Below, piece by piece: positions 17,187 to 27,655 of a stretch of 29,344 bases of DNA (position 1 is its first letter; each line of letters begins with the position of its first letter). The position numbers and the translations under genes are program-made. Origin of the DNA: Trichomonas tenax (taxonomy: Eukaryota > Parabasalia > Trichomonadida > Trichomonadidae); assembly GCA_023091735.1 (NCBI GenBank), contig JALKBU010000647.1:1-29344 (forward strand), written 5' to 3'. Below the pieces are notes generated by a model. That model did not search any database. It saw only the letters and a program-made list of their open reading frames with translations, and had not been told where the DNA came from.

Positions 17187-18320
17187 TTTTATTTTTTTTA
17201 TTGGTTTATTTTAACCGCTCACATCAATATAAAAGAACGATAAAACCGGTTTATGGAATTTCTCCGGTATTTGTTTAGCTTGTATCATTCCCATCACTCA
17301 AGCATTCACATCACCTCACTTTTCATTAGGTGTCAGTCCCTGTGATAGAACATAAAATTGCTAAATCTCGTTTAAATGTGTGTATCCATCCAAAAACTAT
17401 GTTTGAGCTATGACTGCAATAAAATATCCTATGTAATGTATAAGTGGTGCAGCTTGATTTTGAGTTTTAAATAGATTTGAATTTTTATCCTGTAAATTGA
17501 TTAATTCGAAAGCTAAAATCAATTAACTAGCACCATGTCTATACTATTATACTCTTTTTAAACGATCAAATATTAAATTTGTTTTGGCCCCAAATCTGAT
17601 TCTTCTCTATACTGTTTTGGAATGATTGTTATGGATCTTCATCTGTAAAATTATTCGGCTGTATAATACAAATGCTCAAATAAGAGAAATATATTTAATC
17701 AAAAATATTGGAAACTGATTTGTTCTTTGTCCTCTTCATAAATTGATTTTCTTTTCGAGTTAATATTATCCTCATATTGAAATGTGTTGAAACAAATATA
17801 TAGATGATAACATCCTAATTTGTTACATAATACTTTAAGAACAAACAGCACTATTCGATTTGTTATTATGTTATCAGTATTTGACTCTTATAACTTATAT
17901 TATTTTTTTGCATTTTATAAGAAATTAGAATTGGGAGCCAAAACTTTGAATATAATAAATATGGATGTATATGATACTTTATATTAAACTTGTATTAAAA
18001 CATGCTGCAACAATGAGCGATATTCATCCATTACTTTATAATTTTTTTATAAATATACAAACACACATTTTAACATCTGTTTTGAGACAGCATCAATAAT
18101 TTTGGTATCTATAATCAGAAAAAGCTATGGTACATATTGATATCTGTTACATGTTTGCAGATCAAGAGTTATTGTTGATCTTTCAAATGTTAAAAATTGC
18201 AATCATTAGATAAGATAAATAAGACGAATTATTTCCAATTTATGACGTTTCTTATATATCAATGAGTTTGATAATCTTCACAAAGCCAAAGTAAGAAAAA
18301 TGAAATATATTCTATTCAAG
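17187..18320. other. AT-rich spacer
   Basis: 1.1 kb upstream of the receptor gene and downstream of the VIT/VWA relic. I see no gene, repeat or RNA in it. The first ~60 bp must hold the receptor promoter. Confidence 0.5.
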
Positions 18321-20155
18321 TTATATTTTCAGAGATCGAATAATGGAATCCCAATCCATAGATGGATCATGTGATTTCAAATAGTCCATTGCTTTTCGAT
18401 GATAAGCGCTGCATCTTTCATATGAGATTTTTGATATTTCTTGATGTATGCAATTGTTGTCATTGTTACCCATATTACTTTTGGATATTGTGGTAAGATT
18501 TGTATATCCAAAGGATAGGGTGAATCCCATGATCCATCTGCATTCTGTTCGAAAACGATGACATCAAATGGTACTTTGTGTCTCACTTCACTTCCGTCAG
18601 GGCGGCCATCACAGATCTCGAGCCAGGTTCATAAAAACTAACATCAGGAGAATAATCAATTCCAACAAAGGATGTCTTTTTATAATAAAAAGTTTCCTTT
18701 CAAAGACCATTTGATGATCGAATCTTTGATTTTTTGATTTGGATGCATATGATAGAAAGCCTCAAATAAACCGCACTGAATGAAGTTAATTAATGTTGAC
18801 AGACAATTTTCTTCAATTAATTCTATCTCTGAAGCTGGAACAATAAAATCAAAATCTTCGTTTAATATCTGACCAGATACGAGAATTTCTTGTACCAGTT
18901 TTGTACAAGATCCGATAAAATGAGTTGCTCTATTTGCAAAAATAATGTCGTCTTGAAGACATTTGCCAATGCCATAATTTTCTCCATCGATAGTTACATT
19001 CTTCAATGACGGAGCTTTTGACGCACACAACAAATCGACAACATTCTCGGCTATTTTATTTGGGTTTGAAACAAATGCGCATCTTCTAAATGATTTAAAT
19101 GCGATATTCCAAAGTACCAATGGATTTGCTTCTCCAACTCCAATAGTAAAAATCCTTGCCTTATCGTTGCTTTTCTCAACAAGTGAAACAATCGCATCAG
19201 GATCCGAAACTCCTCCATCAGTCAATAGAAATATTTGCTTTTTGAAACACTCTGGAACTTCGGAGTTGATAACAACAGAAAGAATATCAAGCAAATTTGT
19301 TCCTCCTAAATTTGCTTCGATATTATATATAATTGAATTAGCATTTTCGATAGGAAATTCATTGTACTCGCATGAAGGCAAAACATTTTCAATTGTTGAT
19401 CCAAAGCAATATATTGAATAGCGAGAATTGAGAGGAAGAGACTTAATGAAAATATATAAGCACCTATTTGCATTTTCTATGCCATCCATTGAACCGGAGC
19501 AATCGACCAAAAAGCAATATTCATTTTTGGCATCATCTGATACGTCAAATTGTGGATAGAAAGAAATCAGAATCAACCTGTTTCCTGCAACAACAAAGTG
19601 ACTTTCCTTCTTCATTAATCCTATATTGATCATTATATTATCGGCTTCAAATGAGCTTGTTTAAAAAACTGCGTTGTGATCATCAATTTGATTGATTATG
19701 CCTTCTATTGAAGACTCAATGTTCTTAATGGTTTTTGCCATTTTAATTTTTGTCATGAAATGGAATGATTTGGGTGAATTTGTAACTTTGTCAATTTCGT
19801 TGTAAATATTTATAGGAAACTGATAGAATAGACAATTTCCATCAATATCTGCAGTGTAGCAGATTTTGTATTCAACTATAACATCCTGATGCGATTCCAA
19901 TATTCCGAGATTGATTCTGCACAATCCTTTGCTAACATATTCACTAAGGGCAAAAGTGTACTTTTTAGAAGCCCCAATGCAGAGTCCTTTTGCTTCACCA
20001 CTTTCTCTTAATTTAGTATCAAGTTTCTTACCATTAACGGTGAATTCGAAGTCATACAGTCACATATCATAGCCTCTTGGAAAGTAAAAAGCAACATCAA
20101 CAGAATAACCATAAGAATTAGTAAAAACTTGGGGAGCTTTAAACGAAAGGCTAAG
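18321..20155 (-). pseudogene. Decayed VIT/VWA-domain protein gene
   Basis: Read on the - strand, the product would be a VIT domain (about 20155-19700; pieces SYGYSVDVAFYFPRGYD, YDFEFTVNGKKLD and CRINLGILESHQDVIVEY), then a VWA domain (19633-19000) with an intact MIDAS set (DCSGSM, GGTNL, LTDGG), then a C-terminal region ending in YLKSHDPSMDWDSIIRSLKI. The coding is broken by TGA at 20060-20062, TAA at 19661-19663, frame changes near 18680 and 18630, and a one-base loss near 18396. There is no start codon, and the first part of the VIT domain is missing. The 317-codon piece at 18680-19633 is open and could in principle still be expressed. The family (as in inter-alpha-trypsin inhibitor heavy chains and many trichomonad paralogues) mediates protein adhesion. 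Confidence 0.85.
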
Positions 20156-20532
20156 ACATCAAGAAAACAATATATGTATTATCTTTTCTATTTCACAATT
20201 TTTGAGTATTTCAATCATCTTCAATTTCACGATACAGCATTAAATGAAACAGTTTATAAACAAAAAATTTGGATGCATTCACGATTTCAAAGTCAGATCA
20301 CTCTTGCGAAGGCTTCATTCCAATTCACATTCCAACGAGATTTATCAACATGTGTCAAATTCTGTCCTGTGTGAATAAAAATTTACGCAAAGAAAAGTTT
20401 TACTCAAGTCTGCAAATTTAAATTTACATCTGCAAGAATCTAAATCTAATAAAGTTTAGATTCTGAGCTATATAATGAAATTATGAGTTCCGCAAAATAA
20501 ATTATAAGTTTACAAACAAAAAAAGTTAAAAA
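20156..20532. other. Spacer upstream of the VIT/VWA relic
   Basis: The missing N-terminus of the relic should map here, but no continuation is readable on the - strand. A + strand frame at 20129-20374 overlaps the relic and looks like chance. Confidence 0.4.
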
Positions 20533-21297
20533 TTATTTGGAAAATTTTGGAGCAATTATTCTTCTGGGACTGATCATTAACTTAGGTGTGACTGTCTTTT
20601 TATCTTTGATATCGATTGGAGGCGGCTTTTGTGGTTTATCTTTGATTTCAACACGTTTCATCAATACTGCAATCTTATCTTTGAGTCTCTGATTTTCGAG
20701 TTTTATTCTCTCGTTTTCTTCTTTTATTGCCTTCACTTTGAGCTGCCTCTCGCCAGCTTGTTTGATCCTGAATTTTGCCGCAATTTGTTTCCTTATTCCT
20801 TCGACTTGTATCATTGGTTCTCTTACTTCATGCTCAAACAATGCATCGAGTTCAGCGCTGTCTTCTGCAAGTTCTTCGAGTTCATCCTGAGCTTTAATGA
20901 GTCTATCGAATAATTGACGATTTGTTTTATCAACGACACCGAAGTCTCTAATCTTTGCTTCAAGTTCATCGATTGTTTTTTGAACTAATCTATTGTATCC
21001 TTGTTGTTTCTCTGTATCATGTTTTGCAGTTTCGAGCTTCTCAATTAAATCTTCTGTTTCAAACTCTGCTTTCGTTAAGCGATTGAGTTCAACACGCATT
21101 GATGCTTCAATTTGGTTTGTACTTGTAATCGAAGTTTGTCTAAGATATAAATGAGAAGTGGTCATTGCCTTTAGTTCTATTTTCATGTTTTCGAGAATCT
21201 TCGTAAATCTTCTTTTGATGCTAATTGGAGAAATAACATTAAATATTCTCAATTCTTGAATTTCTCGTCTCAGTCTCTCGTTGTCATTCTTAATCAT
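20533..21297 (-). CDS. Coiled-coil ORF, 254 aa; probable C-terminal part of the upstream gene
   Basis: ATG at 21295-21297. The product starts MIKNDNERLRREIQELRIFN and is heptad-rich over about residues 1-215 (e.g. RLVQKTIDELEAKIRDFG, EENERIKLENQRLKDKIAVL). A basic, Pro-containing tail follows (KPPPIDIKDKK, RRIIAPKFSK). The frame is the same as that of the 1240-aa ORF upstream and stays open back to its TAA at 21331-21333, encoding AYAEHQKKRIE between. The two therefore read as one ~1500-codon gene with a single nonsense codon. As a separate gene its 5' leader would have to be inside those 33 bp, which has no Inr. A cytoskeletal or flagellar role is a guess from composition. Confidence 0.65.
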   Translation of the reverse strand: MIKNDNERLRREIQELRIFNVISPISIKRRFTKILENMKIELKAMTTSHLYLRQTSITSTNQIEASMRVELNRLTKAEFETEDLIEKLETAKHDTEKQQGYNRLVQKTIDELEAKIRDFGVVDKTNRQLFDRLIKAQDELEELAEDSAELDALFEHEVREPMIQVEGIRKQIAAKFRIKQAGERQLKVKAIKEENERIKLENQRLKDKIAVLMKRVEIKDKPQKPPPIDIKDKKTVTPKLMISPRRIIAPKFSK

Positions 21298-21330
21298 CTC
21301 TATTCTCTTCTTCTGATGTTCGGCATAAGC

Positions 21331-24300
21331 TTACGCATCCATTCTATTGTCGGCATTTGGATGTTTTTGATCAAGGAATTTTTCGACATTGCTCTTTCCG
21401 ATGTCAACAATTTCTCCACGTTTTGCAGAGAATGAGTAATCGACGTTTCTTTTTATTTGATGCAGGTCGCTCAAAAGCGCCTGATATTCACGTCTGAATA
21501 TTCTTTCGAAGTTGATTTTCTGTGTATTTCCTGTTTTTGTTTTTCTGTAAATTATATCTCGTAAACTGTTGAGAAGCAATATCTTATCTTTCAGTTTCAA
21601 TGAGCTGTCGAATGAATACGTGTGTTCTATTGTTTCGAGAACTATTTTCCTGAACGTATCCAAAACAATCAATTTAACTTCATTCTCATTTGCATCTGAG
21701 ATAACATTTGATAAATATGCTATCCAAGTTTCAATTTGCTTCTTCGGTGATATGTAACAAGCCGCATTGAGCATTTTGTTGACGCCTTTGAGATTCTCTA
21801 AGAAATACCCTGTTGAAAAAGTGAGCTCATCAACAAGAGCCGGGTTTAAAGATGTCATTAACTCTGATATTTGTCGATTGATAATGTGTTCAGCATATTG
21901 TAATTCTTGATTAAACTGCCTGTTGATTTCAGCACTATTTGCATTGTAGAATGATCTCAGTGGCTCAATTCTTAATGATTTTCTGTAGAATTCTGGCTTT
22001 TTGATTATCTGGAGTTCGAAATTCATATTCTTAGAATTTCGGCTGCTACTGTTGCTCCTTTGATTTTCGTATTGTGAGAACACCTTAATAACGCCATCTT
22101 CTATTGTTGGAACAACTTTGTTGAACTCTAATTGTGAAGCCTGAGAAGTCAATATCTTGCAGCATCGAGTGTATTGGATTGGATCCGTGTCTAAAATGCT
22201 CAAGAATGAAATTTTGTTGGTGTCTGCTTCTGTTTGAATATGTGGGAAAATTAAGTACAAAATGGCATTGATGTGCTTCCTTTTGATTTCTTCGATATGC
22301 TGTTGAGAAATAGGAGTCATTGGGATTCTTGAAAATTCAACAAATATTTCATTTCTAACAACCAGACTGCAAGAATAGAAGAAATTATCGATCCAATAAG
22401 GAGAATAGTTCTCGTGAATGTAATAATTGGCAAGATCCCCATCATTTTTATTTGATTCGGTTATTATGACCCTGTAAAGATCAGAATTCTTATATTTCGA
22501 ATATTGATTCTGCAAAGCTAAAATTAGTGCTGTTTGATACTTCAAAAAAAGAATTTCTCTTAATATTTTGCAGTTTTCAACAGTCATTATATCAAGTAAA
22601 TGAGGATCCCAATTGAGTCTATTTTTAGTGATTGACTGAATGATTTGATTATAATTAACTTGAATATTCGATATATACCTCAAGAAATGAAGAATTTCGA
22701 GTCTTGTTGATGTAAATTCAATTGCAGCTTTCAGTATATTAATATCTGTGATTTTCATAATTTCATACTGATCAGGAAAAACCATTTTATTGATTTGCCC
22801 TTCAGATATAAATGGAACAGAGCCATTGCAAATGATTTTGTTTGAATCTGGATTAAACGACAAAAAAGATCTTTCCATTGTTACTATTGATATTAATTCG
22901 TTTTGAAGCAAATAAGGCGTAATAAATTCAATGAACTTTGGGACATTGGTAAATTGGTTATAAATATCAATCTTAAGATTCCGGAATTTTCTATTTTCGG
23001 CATGAATTTCATTGAAGAACAAATTATACAAAGTTTTTCTATTAACATCGCCACCATAAAACTTATCTTCAAGATATTTCTTGTTGTGGTTGATATTGTT
23101 GTGAATAATTATTGTTTCAATGAATACATTAAAACATTTTTGGGACTGCAGTATATTATTGATTGTTTTCAGGTCTTTCTTGATAAGAATGTTTCTAATA
23201 ACATCTTCTTCAAATGCAAACTCATTGTGATTATAAAATTGAACAATATTTTTCTCCGAAACTTGTTCGTTGTATTTATCCATTAATCTTATCGATTTCA
23301 ATACTTCATTACGAAGTTTAAAGCATAAATCAAGGAAATGTAAGAATACTTTTGGATCATATTCATAAGAATTGAAGTTTGGTTCAAGAAATCTCAACCT
23401 AAACAGTGTTGCAACATTTGGAGAACACTTATCAAGAACAGGAACTGATTCAGGAAAGAAAGGAACTGAGTTCTGACAAACTTCAAAGGAATACCAGAAT
23501 CCGTAAGTTAAATAAACAGAGAAAGTTATTGAAACGCTGAAACATTCCGTTACTTCTTTGACAATATTTTTGTAATTTTTCAGAAGAACGATTAAAGCTT
23601 CAAATGAATGATAAACTTTATATATCGATGTCGGTGTGTTATTTGCATGATAACTTGTGATAGGGAAATCGATTGGATCTCCGATAATGTGCTCAATGAT
23701 TCGCGAATTAAAAACATTTGTGTTGATCAACTTTTGCAACTTCGTTCCCATTATGTTATATGTATCGGCCCCTAATCTAAGCAAATCTATATCGCTTATA
23801 TCAGAAGATACAGAGCTGGTAATAGTGTGAAAAACTATATTCTCAATAAACGTCGTAAAAATAGGGTCAAGTGAATGAGATGAAATTTGATCAATTGTGT
23901 AAATTGCAATTAATTTTCCTCTTTCAAAAGCTAACTGGGCATCAAATATGTCGATAATATACTGCCCTAAGTCCACATTCTGGTTGTTGTACATAATTTT
24001 GGCACAAGAAGCGTGAATGCTTTTCCAAATAACAGTGAAATAACTTTGATAATTTTTCTCTATTTCGGAATATTCTTTATGAGCTTTCATTTCTATATAA
24101 GTGTACATTTGCTTAATTGACGATAATATATTTTGTAACAGCATCCTCTGCTTCACATATCGCAGATATCTGAAAGCGCCAATAACAGGATTTGATGCTT
24201 TTTCTTTATTTCCAAAATCATCATTTTCTGTTAATTTACAGATACTCACTGTATCAGGAGAAAGAATTAAATTCAATGTGATTTCGACATTTGCATCTTG

Positions 24301-25053
24301 TTTAGGAAATAATTTTTCGATTTTTGAATTATCTTCAGGAAGAAGTGAAAAGTCTGGATCGAATGGATTTTCGAGTTTTGTGTATTTGTTAAACTCCAAT
24401 TCCGATGTGTAATATATAGTTTGCCCATAATTTTCTGTGATATTCGCTTCAAAACCAATGAATTTCGCCAATTTTATTATGTTATCTTCTATTTCTTTCA
24501 TTGCTTTGTTGTAATTTGTCAGTTTTGAGGCCAAATTCACGAGGTCCGCGTAAGCTCTATTCAAAGAATGATCGAGAATATCTTTGCTTTTTATACAGCT
24601 ATAAATATCCAGGCAATTCAAATGATAGTCAATGTAGAACGACATGTTGGCCTTATGTAGAAGATAGCTATAAGCAGTAGAATAATACGAAGAATTTTCG
24701 TCTGTTAGAACTAATTCGCTCAAAAATTGTAGTCTTGATGACGCTACATAAGCTATTTTTATGAAATAGTTCGCTGTTTCGGAGAAAGGATGTTGAGTTT
24801 TGATCCTTTTCGAAATTATTTCCAGATTTTGCTTGTTTTCCTCGATTTCTTTTTGTATCAAATCCACAGATATGTCATATGTGTCAACATCAAGTGCATC
24901 TGACTCTATGAATTTGAGTTTTTCTGTATAGAAATATTTTTGTTCGACAAAAAGCTTTCCACCAACGAGTTTTTCGATGAAACTTGACTTTTTTATCGAG
25001 TTGTTGTCCATTAGAGACGGTTCCTCCATTACTATCTGTGGAGGAACGCTCAT
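21331..25053 (-). CDS. Large uncharacterised protein, 1240 aa (probably interrupted by an in-frame stop)
   Basis: ATG at 25051-25053; the product starts MSVPPQIVMEEPSLMDNNSI. It is predominantly alpha-helical, rich in Ile, Asn and Tyr, without a membrane helix or signal peptide. The acidic N-terminal ~100 residues are helical (DLIQKEIEENKQNLEIISKR). A long globular helical body follows, then a basic, weakly coiled C-terminal segment (FERIFRREYQALLSDLHQIK) that ends in NADNRMDA. Beyond the TAA the same frame continues into the 254-aa coiled coil, so the intact form would be about 1500 residues. Size and architecture recall large axonemal or basal-body proteins (CCDC162-like proteins are one possibility), but I see no decisive motif. 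No canonical Inr is evident upstream. Confidence 0.75.
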   Translation of the reverse strand: MSVPPQIVMEEPSLMDNNSIKKSSFIEKLVGGKLFVEQKYFYTEKLKFIESDALDVDTYDISVDLIQKEIEENKQNLEIISKRIKTQHPFSETANYFIKIAYVASSRLQFLSELVLTDENSSYYSTAYSYLLHKANMSFYIDYHLNCLDIYSCIKSKDILDHSLNRAYADLVNLASKLTNYNKAMKEIEDNIIKLAKFIGFEANITENYGQTIYYTSELEFNKYTKLENPFDPDFSLLPEDNSKIEKLFPKQDANVEITLNLILSPDTVSICKLTENDDFGNKEKASNPVIGAFRYLRYVKQRMLLQNILSSIKQMYTYIEMKAHKEYSEIEKNYQSYFTVIWKSIHASCAKIMYNNQNVDLGQYIIDIFDAQLAFERGKLIAIYTIDQISSHSLDPIFTTFIENIVFHTITSSVSSDISDIDLLRLGADTYNIMGTKLQKLINTNVFNSRIIEHIIGDPIDFPITSYHANNTPTSIYKVYHSFEALIVLLKNYKNIVKEVTECFSVSITFSVYLTYGFWYSFEVCQNSVPFFPESVPVLDKCSPNVATLFRLRFLEPNFNSYEYDPKVFLHFLDLCFKLRNEVLKSIRLMDKYNEQVSEKNIVQFYNHNEFAFEEDVIRNILIKKDLKTINNILQSQKCFNVFIETIIIHNNINHNKKYLEDKFYGGDVNRKTLYNLFFNEIHAENRKFRNLKIDIYNQFTNVPKFIEFITPYLLQNELISIVTMERSFLSFNPDSNKIICNGSVPFISEGQINKMVFPDQYEIMKITDINILKAAIEFTSTRLEILHFLRYISNIQVNYNQIIQSITKNRLNWDPHLLDIMTVENCKILREILFLKYQTALILALQNQYSKYKNSDLYRVIITESNKNDGDLANYYIHENYSPYWIDNFFYSCSLVVRNEIFVEFSRIPMTPISQQHIEEIKRKHINAILYLIFPHIQTEADTNKISFLSILDTDPIQYTRCCKILTSQASQLEFNKVVPTIEDGVIKVFSQYENQRSNSSSRNSKNMNFELQIIKKPEFYRKSLRIEPLRSFYNANSAEINRQFNQELQYAEHIINRQISELMTSLNPALVDELTFSTGYFLENLKGVNKMLNAACYISPKKQIETWIAYLSNVISDANENEVKLIVLDTFRKIVLETIEHTYSFDSSLKLKDKILLLNSLRDIIYRKTKTGNTQKINFERIFRREYQALLSDLHQIKRNVDYSFSAKRGEIVDIGKSNVEKFLDQKHPNADNRMDA

Positions 25054-25638
25054 TACACGAAGAAAAAAAAGTAATTTTTGACAAAAATCAACATTAACGA
25101 GATTTTTTCAAACTTTAATGTTCTTCAAACAGCTCTCTATTCTATATATATTTATTGCATTTTCTTCATTTCATACATTTAATCAAGTTATTGATCACCC
25201 TAATATCTTAAAAATTCACAATTGACTGTAGTGACATATAGTATGGCAGAAGTACTATACGATCATAATGTAAAGAAGTTCTAAGAACAGCTGCATTAGA
25301 TGAAATTTTGCTTTCCAAATAAGCTTGATTTTTTCTCAATGTTTTTGTATTTGAATATCTATAAATGATAAATCTATTTCGTTATATGATATAGAATCCA
25401 CACGAGTTACATAACTAAACATATCGTTAATGAATAATGCTTATTGATCCACATTTTGAGAAATCATTGGCATTTGTTCATAGTATTATTTTTCATTATC
25501 TATTTCACAACATATTCATTTTGTGGGCTAAGTTATGCTACATGAATGTACAATCATAATAATTACGAAAATAATATTAATGAATTTAAAATAAAACAAA
25601 CAAGATGGAGATATTGTTATTGGTAAAGAGAGTATAAG
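25054..25638. other. AT-rich spacer
   Basis: Separates two - strand genes. No gene or repeat was recognised. The part next to 25053 must include the promoter of the large gene. Confidence 0.5.
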
Positions 25639-26046
25639 TTATATCTTGATTCTGATTCGAAAAACTGATTTTCCTGGATTGGATTCAGTTGTTATAAGTG
25701 TAGAATTACCATAAACCGACTCAGCAGTTTTCCTTTCGAGGTGCAATTCGTTTGTTGCATAGTCTATAAGATTTTCTCGAATTTTTTCGGTATTTACTAA
25801 ATCTTGGCTCATAAGCATTGAAAGGATTTGATCACGAGCGATTTTCTTCATCTGTACGTGTGTTGTTCTCTGTGCCTTTGTCTTTTTGACGGCTTCTGGG
25901 TCGTGTTCGTGAAGAGTTTTTCTGATTTTGCGTGCTAATTGAGATTCCTCCATTGATCTCTGGCGTAATGTTTGGGACCTTGACATAGTCTGCATCCCAG
26001 TAGTTTCATAAGGATCACGTGTATAAACGCTGAATTTAGAGTTCAT
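25639..26046 (-). CDS. Basic hypothetical protein, 135 aa
   Basis: ATG at 26044-26046; the product starts MNSKFSVYTRDPYETTGMQT. It is Lys/Arg- and Thr/Ser-rich, with amphipathic helices at about residues 33-60 (ESQLARKIRKTLHEHDPEAV) and 65-110 (QMKKIARDQILSMLMSQDLV, ENLIDYATNELHLE). It has no signal peptide or membrane segment and no recognised domain; the second helix pair only loosely recalls a LisH-type dimerisation motif. Upstream GTAAACCAAAA (26052-26062) resembles the AATAAACCAA before the receptor gene and may be a shared promoter element. Confidence 0.65.
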   Translation of the reverse strand: MNSKFSVYTRDPYETTGMQTMSRSQTLRQRSMEESQLARKIRKTLHEHDPEAVKKTKAQRTTHVQMKKIARDQILSMLMSQDLVNTEKIRENLIDYATNELHLERKTAESVYGNSTLITTESNPGKSVFRIRIKI

Positions 26047-26188
26047 TTTTATTTTGGTTTACAAATAATACGTTAAGTTATTGTTTATAAACAATTGACA
26101 AATAAATCATTTATTTGACATTTTTAAGAAAATTAAGACATTTTACTTGACAAAAAAATCGTCAGTTTTTAAAGTCGAACCAGCCATG

Positions 26189-26194
26189 TCATTT
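26189..26194 (+). promoter_or_regulatory. Initiator-like element TCATTT
   Basis: Matches TCA-Y-T-W, 48 bp before the ATG of the Cys-rich gene. An ATGTAA start-stop (26213-26218) lies between, as in the leader of the nucleotide-sugar transporter. Confidence 0.35.
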
Positions 26195-26242
26195 TTTGAA
26201 AAAAGTGAAATCATGTAAACTAAAAAAAATCAGATAAAAGCA

Positions 26243-26524
26243 ATGTACTCATATTCCGGCGGTCTCTTCGGTTGCTTCAATGATATCCAAATCTGCCTTT
26301 GCGGCTGCTTCTGCCTCCCATGCCAAAATGCCGTCAACTGGTCTAGAGCTCGCAGTGAGGAATGCACATTCTGTCACGTTCTCATGGTTGTCCACCCATA
26401 TTGGGTCCGCAAGAAAGTCGAGCAGAAGGTCGGCCAGAACGACAATGATTGCGCAGATTGCTTATGCACAACGTTCTGCATGCCATTAGTTGTTTGCCAG
26501 GATGGCCGTGCACTTAAGAACTAA
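26243..26524 (+). CDS. PLAC8-family Cys-rich protein, 93 aa
   Basis: The product starts MYSYSGGLFGCFNDIQICLC. Two Cys clusters, GCFNDIQICLCGCFCLPC (residues 10-27) and DCADCLCTTFCMPLVVCQDGR (about 69-89), are joined by a basic linker (PYWVRKKVEQKVG). This is the layout of PLAC8/cornifelin proteins: a GLFxC...C...CxPC start and a DCxxxxFCxxCxxxQxxR end. PLAC8 proteins are small membrane-associated proteins linked to metal handling, cell size or secretion in plants, fungi and animals. The length is near the family minimum. The codon usage is GC-richer than its flanks, consistent with good expression. It converges on the - strand gene at 26740. Confidence 0.85.
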   Translation: MYSYSGGLFGCFNDIQICLCGCFCLPCQNAVNWSRARSEECTFCHVLMVVHPYWVRKKVEQKVGQNDNDCADCLCTTFCMPLVVCQDGRALKN

Positions 26525-26739
26525 ACAAAAAATACTTTCACATGAATATCGCGTTAAATCTACCTCGTTAAGGCGACTAAAAGATTCTTAATTTATTCTG
26601 CCACGCTATAGGCAAATTTCAGCGATATAATTTGTCATCAAATATCGAACAAAACGAAACATATCTTCAAGTCATAAAAAAAAATTATACATACAGTTTA
26701 TAGATATTTCATTCACATTGTTCTATTTCATGCGCTTCC

Positions 26740-27483
26740 TTACATCATAGAGTCTCCAGATTCGGTATAAAGCTCGATAGGGCATAATAAAACATTGATT
26801 AGTTTTTCGAGGAGTTCTGCAATATTTGGATCAGAGATGTTATTTACTTTGATTCTGATCAGCATTCTAAACTGATACGAGACCATTTCAACATCTTGGA
26901 AAATAATATTGCATTCACACTGGTACGCGAACGATGGAAGTAGATTTCTAACAATCTGAGTGAAAGACGAGAAATAGTCAATGATAGAGCCATCATCATC
27001 TTGATGAACAATTTCGAGTGCCATTTTATCGCAATCATCGTATTTTATGCGTCTCACTATCTTTCCTAGACGTAGGTAAACTCCATCACGAACGAAAACA
27101 TAATCTGTTGTATTATCTGAAATTTTTGATGTTGAAAAAGCGTCAACAAAGCAGTCAGACAATTCAATCAAGAAACACTCGACTGGGCTTGTTTGATTTG
27201 CAATCTCAAGAGGTGTTTCAACGACTTCTGTAACTGAAAATCCAGCATCAAACTGTGTTGGTCGTCTGAGATGAACCTGGGGATGAATGATCTGGGCTAC
27301 AAATGTATCCGTCGCCCTTCTCTTGACTTTGCCTTGAACATCAGGTAAAATTAATGATTCGGGGTCAAAACCAATCTGTTTGATGAAATCATTTGGCAGC
27401 AAATCACTGAGCTTTCTGTCTTGGAGCGGCGCTTCCATCATGTTCGCTGGCACACTCACACGGTGGGGCTTCACTTGACTCAT
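26740..27483 (-). CDS. Hypothetical protein, 247 aa
   Basis: ATG at 27481-27483, with an Inr-like TCATTT 10 bp upstream. The product starts MSQVKPHRVSVPANMMEAPL. The N-terminal ~70 residues are polar and probably extended, with basic KVKRRATD. The rest (about 75-240) alternates predicted strands and helices (ETPLEIANQTSPVECFLIEL, YVFVRDGVYLRLGKIVRRIK, QFRMLIRIKVN, AELLEKLINVLL), suggesting a soluble alpha/beta domain. No membrane segment or catalytic motif is visible, and I do not recognise the family. The gene is intact and has normal composition for this genome. Confidence 0.75.
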   Translation of the reverse strand: MSQVKPHRVSVPANMMEAPLQDRKLSDLLPNDFIKQIGFDPESLILPDVQGKVKRRATDTFVAQIIHPQVHLRRPTQFDAGFSVTEVVETPLEIANQTSPVECFLIELSDCFVDAFSTSKISDNTTDYVFVRDGVYLRLGKIVRRIKYDDCDKMALEIVHQDDDGSIIDYFSSFTQIVRNLLPSFAYQCECNIIFQDVEMVSYQFRMLIRIKVNNISDPNIAELLEKLINVLLCPIELYTESGDSMM

Positions 27484-27493
27484 TAAATTTTTG

Positions 27494-27499
27494 AAATGA
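27494..27499 (-). promoter_or_regulatory. Initiator element TCATTT
   Basis: On the - strand TCATTTCAAAAATTTAATG places a consensus Inr 10 bp before the start codon at 27481-27483, the best-positioned Inr in the window. Confidence 0.65.
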
Positions 27500-27655
27500 T
27501 TTCGGTAGCTTTGGACAGTATCATAAACATAGCGAAAAGAACCTCATTTTCATAATCAAAAGTCTTCGGAAGCAAAAATTAAAATTGCAAAATTATTATC
27601 TTCATTTTAGGTGATATTATTTATGCCTTATTAATGCATAAGCTATATTCTATGT

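Noticed and set aside
20129..20374. 81-aa + strand ORF
   Set aside because: It overlaps the VIT end of the decayed VWA gene on the other strand and has no protein-like features.
21298..21340. Intron removing the TAA between the 1240-aa and 254-aa ORFs
   Set aside because: GTAAGC begins next to the stop, but the trichomonad 5' splice consensus (GTAYGT) and the ACTAACACACAG-type 3' end are absent nearby, and both sides already share one frame.
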